Shown here: positions 1 to 10,153 of the stretch, in pieces
Layout of the letters: each line of letters starts with the position of its first letter
Position numbering within the stretch: position 1 is the stretch's first letter
DNA from: Syncephalastrum monosporum B8922
Taxonomy: Eukaryota > Mucoromycota > Mucoromycetes > Mucorales > Syncephalastraceae
Direction of reading: 5' to 3'
DNA length: 64,000 bases
Assembly (NCBI GenBank): GCA_000697355.1
Contig: JNEN01001262.1
Span: 186,001 to 250,000 of the forward strand
The notes under the pieces: generated by a model
Told to the model about the DNA's origin: nothing
The model's database searches: none
What the model saw: only the letters and a program-made list of their open reading frames with translations
Made by a program: the position numbers and the translations under genes

Positions 1-1346
1 TCCGACATCATCCATTACGAAAAGAACTACAAGCTCAAGCGTTATGGTGGTAACCTTTCCGAGTTCGTCAAGAAGGTCCCCGCCGCCGCTGCCTACTACT
101 CGCTTGAGGACTCCCAGTTCAAGTTCAAGTTCCCCGAGCCCGGTATGCTTGAAGGTATCAAGACCAAGGAGCGTGCCATCGTCAAGATGAAGAACGTCGA
201 CTTCCAGTACCCCGGCTCCGCCAAGAAGCAGCTCAAGAACATCTCCATGCAGTGCTCGCTTGCTTCGCGTGTTGCCGTCATTGGCCCCAACGGTGCTGGC
301 AAGTCCACCCTCATCAAGCTGCTCACTGGTGAGCTCGAGTCGGACGTCGGTTCCGTCTGGAAGCACCCCAACCTCCGTATCGCCTACGTCGCCCAGCACG
401 CTTTCCACCATATTGAGAAGCACCTGGACTCCACCCCCAACGAGTACATCCAGTGGCGTTACGCTACCGGTGAAGATCGTGAGGAGCTCGACAAGGTAAG
501 AAAAAAGAAAGGGCGAGGGTGGTTTTTTTCGTGTTAGCAAGGTATTGATTGTTTATTCTTGTGCTCTAGGTCGACCGTGTCATCACCGAGGAGGAGGCCA
601 AGCAGATGCAGCAGCACTTCGTCATCGAGGGTGAGAAGCGCATCGTCGAGGAGCTCGTTGGCCGTCGTAAGCTGAAGCAGTCGTACGAGTACGAGGTCAG
701 CTGGGTTGGCAAGTCTTCCATGGACAACACCTGGATTTCCCGCCAGCGCCTTGAGCAGCTCGGTTTCGGCAAGAAGATCGCCGAGTGCGATGCCCAGGAG
801 GCCGCCAAGGCTGGTCTCAACCGTCCTTTGACCCAGAAGGAGATTGAGAAGCATCTCAACGAGGTCGGTCTTGAGCCCGAGTTCGCCACCCACTCCCGCA
901 TCCGTGGTCTGTCCGGTGGTCAGAAGGTCAAGCTTGTCATTGGTGCTGCCATGTGGAACCGTCCTCACATGCTGGTTCTTGACGAGCCTACTAACTACTT
1001 GGATCGTGACTCGCTCGGTGCCCTTGCCTCCGCCATCAAGGAGTACGGCGGTGGTGTCGTCATCGTTACCCATAACCGCCAGTTCTCTGAGGCTCTGTGT
1101 ACCGAAGTCTGGAAGGTCGATGATGGTGAGCTCGTTGCCTCCGGCCACAACTGGGTGTCCGGCAACGGTACCACCCAGATCGAGGAGAAGGAGGCTGAGG
1201 ACATGGTCGATGCCCAGGGCAACACCATCAAGGCTGTCAAGAAGAAGGAGAAGCTCTCCTCCAAGGAGCTCCGTAAGAAGAAGAAGGAGCGTATGGAGCG
1301 CCGCAAGCGTGGTGAGGAGGTCTACTCTGATGAGGAGGACTGGTAA
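1..1346 (+). CDS. TEF3: Translation elongation factor 3 (ABC-F ATPase), 3' part
   Basis: This is the C-terminal 423 residues of fungal elongation factor 3. EF-3 is the ribosome-bound ATPase that helps release E-site tRNA in every elongation cycle. The exons are 1..495 and 570..1346 (phase 0, intron 496-569, gtaaga...ctctag); the 5' end lies outside the window. The second ABC cassette is visible: Walker [10 protein letters not shown] near 286, the inserted chromodomain-like segment in the second exon, signature LSGGQKVKL near 905, and Walker [13 protein letters not shown] near 970. The tail is very lysine-rich ([19 protein letters not shown]) and ends in EEDW, as in the family. Codon use is strongly biased to C/T third positions, as expected for a very highly expressed gene. 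Full-length homologues are about 1,045 residues. Identification is secure. Confidence 0.97.
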
Positions 1347-1427
1347 ATTACCCGCATAACCGGCATCTATACATCTCTTTTTTTTTCCCCCTTTTCTTTT
1401 TGTATCAATACACCATCTCCTTCGATT

Positions 1428-2890
1428 TTAATTAAAAAAGAATTGTCCTTGCATCGTTAACAACTGATCATAATCTGTCTTGTTCTGTGTGTCGAGTCCC
1501 AGCGTTTGGAAAAGCTGGATGGTTTCATTGATATGACTCAAGGTGTCCTGCGCAGCGACATCGACTAGCAAGCCTGCCAACTTGAACATCTCGTCGGCTG
1601 CTTCGAGGCTGCAGTTGCCGAAATGGTACTTGACAATCTCGAGCGATTGGCGACAGTACTTGACCGCTCTGCGTAGGTCGCCTTCGAATGCGTAGTGGTG
1701 TGCGAGTTCGTCACAGGTCTGGCCGATGGGGTATGCGAGGGGGTGGTAAATCTTGTACTGCAGCTTGAGGCGGCGTCCGAGGTTCTGCTCTGTCTTCAAC
1801 TTGGCTTCGGTGGCCCTGATAAGATCGAGATCCAAGGCATGGCGACATTGAGGGCATCGTTTGTGAGAGTGTGCGGCACCACACTGTTTGCATTGATAGA
1901 GGTGGGGTAGGCTAAAAGAATGGAGTCAATTCAGCAAGGTGTAACCGAGTGCAAAACAATGCAAATGTCATGCAGAAACGCATCCGAAGGTGAGGACACT
2001 TACTCGCCCTCGCTTTGACAAGCATGGCAGGTGCAATCAAAGAAGTAACCGCGGCGCAGCTGCTTCTGCCGTTCTGCTCGTGAGTTCTTTGCCGCCAAGG
2101 GACCGTAACTGACGTGGATGGCGTCGCCTGGATTGACAGGGTCAGTGAGCCGTATCCGCATGAGCGCAGGCCGGGCAGGGTCGAAGAGGGCGACGGCGTT
2201 GGGGCGGCAGTCGTGGTTGAACATGCTTGCGGTGTGGTACAGGCTCACGCCGATGACCTTCTTCTCAATATGGGTATCGTCTGCAATGATGATGGCATTT
2301 CCAAAGGCATTGCAGCGTATCTGGCCTTGGATCGTGATGAGCGCGTCCAGCGCGCGTTTGTCCAGGAAGAAGGCGTTGACCAGGAAAAGGGCTCGCTCAC
2401 GGTACATTGCGAGTTCGTCAGGTGGTGTCTGCTGCAGGTTGCTGACCAAGGGCGGCAGAGACGCGTATCGCAGGTAGATCTGCAAGGCCAGAAGGGCGTC
2501 GCGCATGTGGGCGTAGTTCTCCATGGCGGACAGGTGGCACAGCCAGCGGTGCGCGTTCGACCAGTGCCGCTGTTCGCAGCGGCTGGAGCAGAACCGCACC
2601 TTGAGGCCGCACCGCTTCCCCTGCCTGCAGCTCACGGTGGGTTTCTGGCGCAAGCACTGTGCGCAGTAAGACCGTCGATACTCTGGGTCCAGGCTCGCCG
2701 CATACGGCTCCTCCGTGATGACCGTCGCACCCGGTTGCATCGCCCGAGCCGCGACAACATGCCGTCCCTGATGAGGATCTTCCTCCACACGCATATTCGA
2801 GCACTCTGCAGGCGACGGTGTCGTAGGAAGAGGTGGCCAGACATTGAGGCTAATGTGGGCAGGGCCTAAGCGCCTCCAAATGGGGTTCAT
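1428..2890 (-). CDS. MYND-finger/SET-domain protein (SMYD-like lysine methyltransferase)
   Basis: Predicted exons are complement(1428..1911, 2004..2890), 456 aa. The SET domain is split by a MYND zinc finger, as in SMYD proteins. The N-terminal SET part (GRHVVAARAMQPGATVI) is followed by Cys/His-rich MYND sequence (YCAQCLRQKP to HRWLCHLS). Next come the SET core with the SAM-binding Asn-His motif (SMFNHDCRPNAV), the HVSYGPL motif and the post-SET CTCHAC. A second exon adds the CKQCGAAHSHKRCPQC cluster and a helical C-terminal region. The open frame continues upstream from the chosen ATG but offers only a TTG there, so M at 2890 is preferred. Methylation of histone or other lysines is inferred from the family; the substrate is unknown. 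Confidence 0.88.
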
Positions 2891-3100
2891 AAGAGAGAAA
2901 GTGGCATCGATCTGCAGCAAAAATAATATATAAAAGAATAGCCGTAAATGTCAGCTCAGCTTTCGGCGCACCCCACCATGAATTGACTGGCTAGTGCTTC
3001 ATGTTATTTCATATTCTCTGGGATCGTCTGTTGTCCATTTTTTTACACACACATGCACGCATACATGCACACATACATACAGACAGGCGTGTTGATCTTT

Positions 3101-4177
3101 TTATTTCTTCTCAGCAATAATGTTGCAGCCGATAGGATTCACCATGCCAGCCCGAATCCCTCTGTCTTCTTGATCCATAAACGCTTGCATAATCTGCACG
3201 CCCCGCTCACTGCGCTCCAACCTAGAGACCCGCAGTTTAGATACTCAGCCCTAGCCCAGTTTAGCCTTTTTCTTACCCAAGGAAGATCAGGAACTCGTGC
3301 AGAAAAGGAATCACGCTCGCCACCTTGACGTTCTTCTCGCCAAACAGCTTGTACAGCTCGTCCATGATGATGGGCAGCGTGTGCAGCTCCTCGCCGACCA
3401 GATGATCCTTGTAGAACTCCCGCAGGCGCTCGTAACCAGGCTTCGACACATCAAACATGTGCGCACACAGCTCCTCACTGTCACCCTGTGCCTCGTGTTC
3501 TTCGGGCGTCTTGTCAAAGATCAGGCCACCCAGACGGAGCAGATCCAATCGGTCGCTGAACCACGTTGCTGTCTTGGCATCCACTTGGTCACGGTCCAGT
3601 TCTTCAGCCACGCACACGCCATGTTGTTTGAGCAACGCATGCGTCTTGACCACCGTCTGTAGAAATCCACTGTCAGCTTTTTCGTCTGCCTAGCAAAACG
3701 CGTGGGTCTACCTGGTGCAAGGGCACGCAATGATGGAGCGACTTGGAAAACAAACACACATCAAAGGACGCGTCCCCCGTAATATCTTCGACGGTCGCTT
3801 GCTTATACTCCACACCGTTGCTGCTGTAGTTCTTCTGTGCCAAGAGGACGGTGTCACCCGGATCGACCGCCACAATGTCCACCTTGCTTCCGTACTTTTG
3901 TTTGAGCAGGTGCGCGAACTCGCCTGGACTGATGCAATCTTTTTAGCTCCTCCATGGACCGACCCAGAGCCGCATTGGTCTCTTACCCGCAGCCAATTTC
4001 GAGGATACGAACAGGTTCGCTACGTTCGGACGCGAAAAAGCGCGCATCCAGCAAATTCTATCGCAGTCGTCGCGTCAGTCAGTCGACATGTACACTTTTG
4101 GGGACTTGGATGCTCACTGTGAAGAAGGTGAAAAAGGGACGATGGCCCAAGTAGCGAAGATCGGATTCCGTGGGCAT
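3101..4177 (-). CDS. Class I SAM-dependent methyltransferase, paralogue A (acidic loop)
   Basis: First of three tandem paralogues on the minus strand, 282 aa. Exons are complement(3101..3221, 3277..3656, 3712..3928, 3987..4057, 4118..4177). The 20-residue first exon (MPTESDLRYLGHRPFFTFFT) and the five-exon structure are shared with B and C. Motif I is RILEIGCGPGEF, followed by VDIVAVDPGD (acidic SAM-ribose strand) and FDVCLFSKSLHHC (motif IV/post-IV region). Between residues about 157 and 183, where B and C carry His-rich inserts, A has a short acidic loop (TPEEHEAQGDSEEL). It ends NIIAEKK. The substrate is unknown. Methyltransferase activity is inferred from the fold motifs only. Confidence 0.85.
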
Positions 4178-4477
4178 AGCGTTGGTGAAAAGGGGAAAGA
4201 AAAAGAGAACGCAAAGGGACAACCTGAAAATTTAAATGGGCTCATCAGCAGAGAATGACCTCAACGCTGCGGGTAAACCTTTTGGGGTGCCGGGCCTCGG
4301 CATGACCACGCGTCTCCGCCTACTGTGTGCTTGCTTGTCGACCAAACAAACAAATACAGTGAGACATCTATTGGGCAGTCGACATTGAATATTTGACTCC
4401 ATTCTTTATTGCTCATCTTACAAAATTATCCTGCTGACCATCGATATATACTGTATGTACAGTATGTAGAAAGGTGT

Positions 4478-4750
4478 TTACGGTTTAGAAAGTTGCGCGG
4501 GTAAAAAATGATCAAATGAAGGTCTCGATTTTTCGCACGCTTTCCCCGCATCATTTGCGGATAGCTGTCGGCGCTTTATCTCAGAAAAGTGCTTATGAAG
4601 CGCAAGAACATACACGAGCGTCAGGTACACCATACCTATCGTGCTTAACAAACAGCCAATCGGATACACACATAGTACAGTCTGCTATGCCGTGCCAGGT
4701 CGAAGAGCTTAGTACAACTTCTGATATGCGACTGAAACTTTCTGTATCAT
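4478..4750 (-). CDS. Possible small single-pass membrane protein, 5' end unresolved
   Basis: Minus-strand candidate with exons complement(4478..4684, 4739..4750), 72 aa. The 54-nt intron has a near-consensus branch site (tactaag) and the acceptor catag; the donor gtttca is weak. The product starts MIQK and continues into a hydrophobic stretch (IGCLLSTIGMVYLTLVYVLA), then a basic/polar tail. Upstream, in phase, lies more hydrophobic open frame (KFIVLGYASLILGWY, up to 4848) with an acceptor at 4849 and another 53-nt intron-like segment. The real 5' end could therefore be further up, but no ATG is found before the stop of methyltransferase B at 4959. I do not recognise the family. It could be a small gene, an alternative 3' end of methyltransferase B, or a relic. 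Confidence 0.3.
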
Positions 4751-4958
4751 GTCGGTCCTAGTCAATAAAGGCCTGCTATGGCTGTACCAGCCTAGAATTA
4801 GGGAAGCATATCCCAATACGATAAACTTCCAACGGTCCACCCACCTTGCTGTGTTTCGTTATATTAGCGAAGTTATATCCGTCACGCACAAATGTGCCGA
4901 CCTGGAACGCTGGCGCGACTTCTAAGAAATAGACGTAGTATAGGTGCAATGGTATTCT

Positions 4959-6221
4959 TTAATCTCTAATTATTTTCTCGGCGACAATGTTGGCACCCAA
5001 GGCCTGGATCGTGCCAGCTCGCACCGCCTGCTCCTCTTGGGCCAAAAACGACTTGAGGACGGCTTCACCTGTCACAGACACTTCCAATCTACATGTTCAA
5101 GAGAAACATCTGTCAAGTATGCAATGCAAAATGAAACCAGCCCACCACCGAACTTACCCGAGCAGAGGGAGGAAGCCGCTGAAGAATGGGACGTGAGAGG
5201 GCACTCTGACGTTGTCTGACCCAAAAATTCGATGCAGCTCTTGCATGATGTACGGCAGTGTCTGCATGCCCTGACGGTTGTGACCGAACCCGAGTTTCTC
5301 CCAACGCTCAGGACCTGTCAAGCTCGTGTCGAGCAGGACAGCCATTCTGTTCGCACCATGACGATGACCGTGATGACCGTGATGACCGTGATGACCGTGA
5401 TGACCGTGGTGCTGGTGGTGCTCGTGGTGGTCGCTCTTGGGATGCTGCTCATTCACGTGCGTATCTTTGTGTTGATGATGACCATGGTGACGATGGTCCT
5501 TGTGCTCCTGACCGGCATGTTCGTGTTTATCTTCGTGGTGCACATATTGCATATGAGAAGAATCGGCTATGCTTTGGAGACGTCGCGCACTGTGGATCAG
5601 GTCCAGGCGGTCCGTCAGCCAGGTCGCGGAGCCGGTTTCCATGCGACTCCAGTCGACTTCCTCGGCAACACATAGGCCATGAGTGTCAAGCAGGGTATAT
5701 GTCTTTTCCAAGGTCTAAAAAAGGCATGAATACGTGTTTCATCCTTCCCGTGCAGAGTACTCACGGCTGGCAAAGGATCACAATGGTGGAGCGACTTTGC
5801 AAAGAGACAAACATCAAAGAATCCTTCAATGTCCATGATAGTGCCCTGACGATAATCAACGCCACTGTCCTTGTCGGCAGACAGGACCGCGTCTGACGGG
5901 TCGACGGCTGTCACAGCTACTTTGTCCTTGTAGTGACTCTTCACGAGAGCGGAAAACTCTCCGGTGCTACGTGATTGAGCTTCTTCAGTACAGATAGAAC
6001 ATAAACGCATGTCTGTTTTCCATACCCGCAGCCTACTTCAAGGATACGCAGGGGCTGCGCCCGTTCACAAGCAAAGAAACGCTCATCGAGAAGGTTCTGC
6101 AGAGCATATACTTTGTAAACGATACGACTTGAGATGTTTTCTAACAAAAAACGTTGCCTACCGTGAAAAATTGGAAAAAGGGTGCATGCGTGACGATGCG
6201 GAGATCTGAGACGCTAACCAT
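4959..6221 (-). CDS. Class I SAM-dependent methyltransferase, paralogue B with long His-rich insert
   Basis: Second tandem paralogue, 339 aa. Exons are complement(4959..5088, 5158..5714, 5765..5966, 6026..6096, 6162..6221), with introns at the same positions as A and C. Motif I is RILEVGCGTGEF, then TAVDPSDAVL and FDVCLFAKSLHHC. Residues about 165-231 form an insert with about 29 histidines in 62 residues, ending in HHG repeats encoded by a 9-bp tandem repeat. The insert lies between TDRLDL and the LLDTSLTGPERW segment, exactly where A has a short acidic loop and C has its own His-rich tract. Such tracts commonly bind Zn, Ni or Cu; that role is inferred here. The C-terminus (AEKIIRD) differs from the AEKK of A and C. 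Substrate unknown. Confidence 0.88.
5362..5402. repeat. 9-bp tandem repeat coding HHG units
   Basis: About four perfect and near-perfect copies of a 9-mer (gtgatgacc on the plus strand), which encode His-His-Gly on the minus strand inside methyltransferase B. Replication slippage here would change the length of the His-rich loop without shifting the frame. Confidence 0.85.
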
Positions 6222-6553
6222 CCTTTGTTATGCGAACGGGAAGAAAAAGGCAATGTCACTGCTGGTGTTGTACGCAAGAATATTTGAATAACCGCAGTAC
6301 GGGATGATGTCTGCTGACAACTGATGACGACGATAGTGGGACAGCAAAAATCACTCAGTGTCAAAGCGCCGATCAGGGGCGCAGCATTTCCAAGGTAATG
6401 TACTCGAAAGTTCCACTTCTCTTAAGCCTACTCTCCATAATGTAAAAGCACACACAGTACCCAAGTGTATTCCATTCACCGGCAAATTTATTAGGACAGT
6501 GCGTTAAAAGAACCAAAAACTGCCCCAAGGAGATTTCGGATCTGCTGGTAATG

Positions 6554-7773
6554 CTATTTCTTTTCAGCAACGAAGTTTCTGCCCAACGCGTTGATAACCC
6601 CATCCTGGATGGCGCGGTCCTCTTGCGCCATGAACGTCGTCAATATGGCCAGGCCAATCTCGGATTGTTCGAGTCTACATAATATATATCCACACATCAG
6701 AGGTCAACAGTAACGGGATGATAAAGTATGTATGACTGACCCTGCTTCGACGACAAATGAATTGAGCCAGGGCATGGCGCCTGCCACCTTTACGTTTTGT
6801 TCGCCAAAGACCTTGTGCATCGCTTCGGTGATCTGTCGAGCGTTGCTCATATGAGGCTCGATCTGGGCAGCAATCTTTCTCCAACGCTCGACACCAGGCA
6901 AGCTTATGTCTAGGAGCTGCTGCAGAGGATTGTGGCCTCCATGGTGACCATGACCATGACCATGACCATGATCATGACCATGGCCGTGATTATGATCGTG
7001 TCCATGAGAGTGATTATGTTCCTCTCTTTGTGTATGTGCATCATCGTGCTGCGTCTCCTTCTCACGGTGGACATAATGACCTGTGGAGGGAGCAGTCGGG
7101 GCATGGATACGCTTTGCGCTGTTGAGGAGGTCGAGGCGGTCGGTGAACCACGACATGGTCTTGTCATCCACGCTGTTCCAGTCGATCTCCTCAGCGACGC
7201 AGATGCCATTCTTGTTCAGCGCATCAAACGCCTTCTGCAGAGTCTAAAAATATGATTGCGCAGACCGTTCAATGCTTGTTTGACATCATTGTAAGATATA
7301 TCAGGCACTTACATCTTGCAGGGGGTGGCAGTGGTGCAAGGACTTGGAGAAAAGGCAGACATCAAACTTTTCGTCTTTGATGTCCTCTATCGTGCCTCGG
7401 CGATAGTCCACGCCAGCGTCCTTGTTGACAGAGAGAATCGCGTCGGATGGATCAATTGCAACGACATCGACCTTGTCCTTGTAATGAGCCTTGACCAGAG
7501 CAGCAAACTCTCCCGAGCTTCACGAAGAGTACTAAGCAGGATGCTCCATACGCTGTAGTGTAGACTTACCCGCAGCCAATCTCGAGAATGCGCACAGGGC
7601 TTTGCAGGTGTTCTGACGAGAAATGACGGGAATCCAGCAGCCCCTGCAGAATTGGCCATGAAGATTAGAATAGGTGCGGCCTGGACAACACTATTATTAG
7701 TTATATGACATACGACAAAGAAGCTGCGGAAGGGAGCATGCCCGAGGTTCTTAAGGTCTGACTTGGTAACCAT
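6554..7773 (-). CDS. Class I SAM-dependent methyltransferase, paralogue C with His-Gly/His-Asp insert
   Basis: Third tandem paralogue, 320 aa. Exons are complement(6554..6674, 6741..7243, 7313..7517, 7570..7643, 7714..7773). It starts MVTKSDLKNLGHAPFRSFFV, parallel to A and B. Motif I is RILEIGCGSGEF, followed by DPSDAILSV and FDVCLFSKSLHHC. The insert at residues about 169-217 holds about 19 His, mostly as HG and HD dipeptides encoded by a 6-bp repeat (catgac/ccatga), unlike the 9-bp HHG unit of B. It ends RNFVAEKK. The shared intron positions show gene duplication; the different repeat units show that the two tracts grew separately. A metal-binding role is inferred and the substrate is unknown. 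Confidence 0.88.
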
Positions 7774-8088
7774 GGCTTATTCAGGCTGAAAATGATTATG
7801 TCTAGGCTGTCTGGCGTGTCTTGCGATCTTTAAATACGCGCTCGCATTAATTTTCGCAGGAAATTTTTGGGTCGTCATCTGACTCTTGTCGGTCCCTCTA
7901 ATTAGCCGTGCGGGCATCCCCTCACCGTTTGCCTGGCTTAACCAATGGCTCATATGTGTCTCGTGTTACACATCTTGCCATTTCGCGTCTCGGCAACATG
8001 CATCGCAGAATAGGGTATATGTATTGTATAGACAGACTTAGTCACAAGTCACAAAGGTCGTCTAAATCCGTATGTGTGCCGAATGGTA

Positions 8089-8902
8089 TCACCGTTTCTC
8101 GTTCTCGTTCTCGTTCTCGTTCTTGTCCTTGTTCATCTCCATGATCTTTCTGTCCAGGTTTTGATCCAAGTAAAGCTTCATATCTGCGGGAAAACGCGTA
8201 GGATAATCAGCAAAAGTAGATGCATTGAAGTCGGGACATACCTTCATAGCGCATGTCTTCGCTGAATACGATGATACCATGGCCCTCCTTCTCTATGTCC
8301 GCATGCAGTTGTTTGGGTACTACTAAGGTCGGAACTTTCCGCCACCAACGCTCAGGCTGCAAGGCAGGAATACAGCGGTGCAGTCTTGCAGCGTATTCGA
8401 GGTGATTGACTTTGGGATGTACCATCAGCAGCGGATTTGCCAAAACTTGGTCAATCGTTATGCTTTTGGTGCTCACGCCTCGCTCACGAAGTGCCGCCAT
8501 GAGCTCATCGCTGATAGACTTTGCCGGTCGCTGTGACTTTCTCGCTGCTTGCTTCTTGACCATGCCCTGCACGGTCGCCCGATCGGATGGATCGATGGAG
8601 ATCCCAAGTTTATCAAAGAGCTCAAAAAGCAAGTGAGCATTGTTCCATGGCGAAGTGCGCAAGTCCACCGTTGTTTTGACAATCAGGTCGGGTTGCTGCT
8701 TGTCATGGAACGTCAGTTGGGTAGGGATTGTGGGCGTTCTGTTGTGGTTGCTATGGCTGTCAGTGTCAAGGAGAGCATACAGCTTTTGCAAGGATTCGGC
8801 GTTCGTCTTTTGCTGTACGGGGTTCTGGGCAAAGAAATCCGGGTGAACGCGCAAGACAAACTTTTTCAGATACGGCTTCAGGAGTCTCGAGGCCCGGTTC
8901 AT
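8089..8902 (-). CDS. DUF4460 (TCAIM-like, J-domain-related) mitochondrial protein
   Basis: Exons are complement(8089..8183, 8242..8902), 251 aa. The start at 8902 is the ATG directly before the conserved block; the open frame runs on upstream only as unrelated sequence. The N-terminus (MNRASRLLKPYLKKFVLRVHPDFF, then NAESLQKLYALLD) is the J-like DUF4460 signature of vertebrate TCAIM, including the HPD motif. It is basic and amphipathic, consistent with a mitochondrial presequence. The protein is about half the length of vertebrate TCAIM. The C-terminus ends in a short Asn-Glu repeat encoded by a 6-bp microsatellite. Cellular role in fungi is unknown. Confidence 0.75.
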
Positions 8903-10126
8903 GCAGGACAAGCAACAAAAAAAAAAAAGAGTAAAACAGTGTCGGCAGTTTAACTGCTGCTGCTTGCCTTTTTCTGACAGCCCTTGTTCCCTTCTCCAAG
9001 TGACAGGAAACCCCGTCAGCCACAATTCTCTATGCAAATATGCACGCAAAAAGAAGTGGGATGAGATCTATCAACAAATGACCCCCTTGAGTTCAAATTG
9101 TTAATAAAGGTTGCTATTGCCAAATATGTGCTCCGTATCACCTGTAGAATCTCTGTTTTCTTCGCCATCCTGTCTGGGGCGTATGGATTTACCCGCTTTC
9201 CGGAAATCTCGCCCATGTGGGACAAAAAGTCAAAAGGTCCTTGATCGACCCCTCAAACCCCTTGAAATGAATGTCTCCGCCGGGTTACTTTTCAGGGTCA
9301 AGTGGCGTGTCCTCCACAAACTTTATCTTGTCCGAAAACAAAATAAATCTGTAAATGCCGTTCCTTTCCTTTCACCCGAATCAAAGCGATCAACACGACG
9401 ATAGCACGACTGTTTGTGGTTCCATTAGATGGGAATACGCGATGTATGTAGGAGAGCGTAAGACACAAATCGTGTGATGTAAGTGACCCAAGTTTCCGAG
9501 GATTTCGTGCATACATGGAAGTATGGTATGTGCTAGCTGAGTCTGTAGGTGACCAACACACAGGGATATGTAGTAAGGGATAGTGCTCCGCTCGACGCCC
9601 TCATACTCAACTCCAATATCCTTGTGTACACCATGGAAACATTTCATAACAAACAACAAGGCACTCAAATTGCGGCAGTTTGAATGCATAGCTCTCACAA
9701 CGAAGCATGAAATAAGACAAGCCAGAGCATCCATGTGTATTTAGAAAACGCGAGCGCGTTATCCTCGTATGACAGGATTTGAGACGATCGGGACTATTAA
9801 AATCGAGATACAGACACAAGGTACCGGTCCTATTTTTCTTTAGCTCCAACCAAAACACAGACTCAACGGTGACCTTCCTGAGCTCACTTAATCAAATCGT
9901 AGCACTCGTGACATAACGCTTAGTACGCCTCGGAATCACGCCGGACCTTAAATCTGAACTGTACGTTTTGACCTGCGTTGTCCATTGATAGCAGTTTGTA
10001 AGGTAATGTCATTCACAAAGTGCTGCCATGAAACTCACATAGGGTTGTAGGCATGTCTGCTATGATGGTCATTGAGTACTTGTCAGATAACAGTAGGTCT
10101 TACTGATTGGTTTGATAAGAACACAC

Positions 10127-10153
10127 GGACCACTCGGACCACTCGGACCACTC
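10127..10153. repeat. Three perfect copies of a 9-bp repeat (ggaccactc)
   Basis: Three adjacent identical 9-mers in non-coding DNA, followed by a partial copy. It looks like a simple minisatellite, with no visible link to a gene. Confidence 0.9.

Noticed and set aside
534..1148. Long minus-strand open frame opposite elongation factor 3
   Set aside because: Shadow of the highly biased coding strand. The plus strand is unmistakably EF-3.
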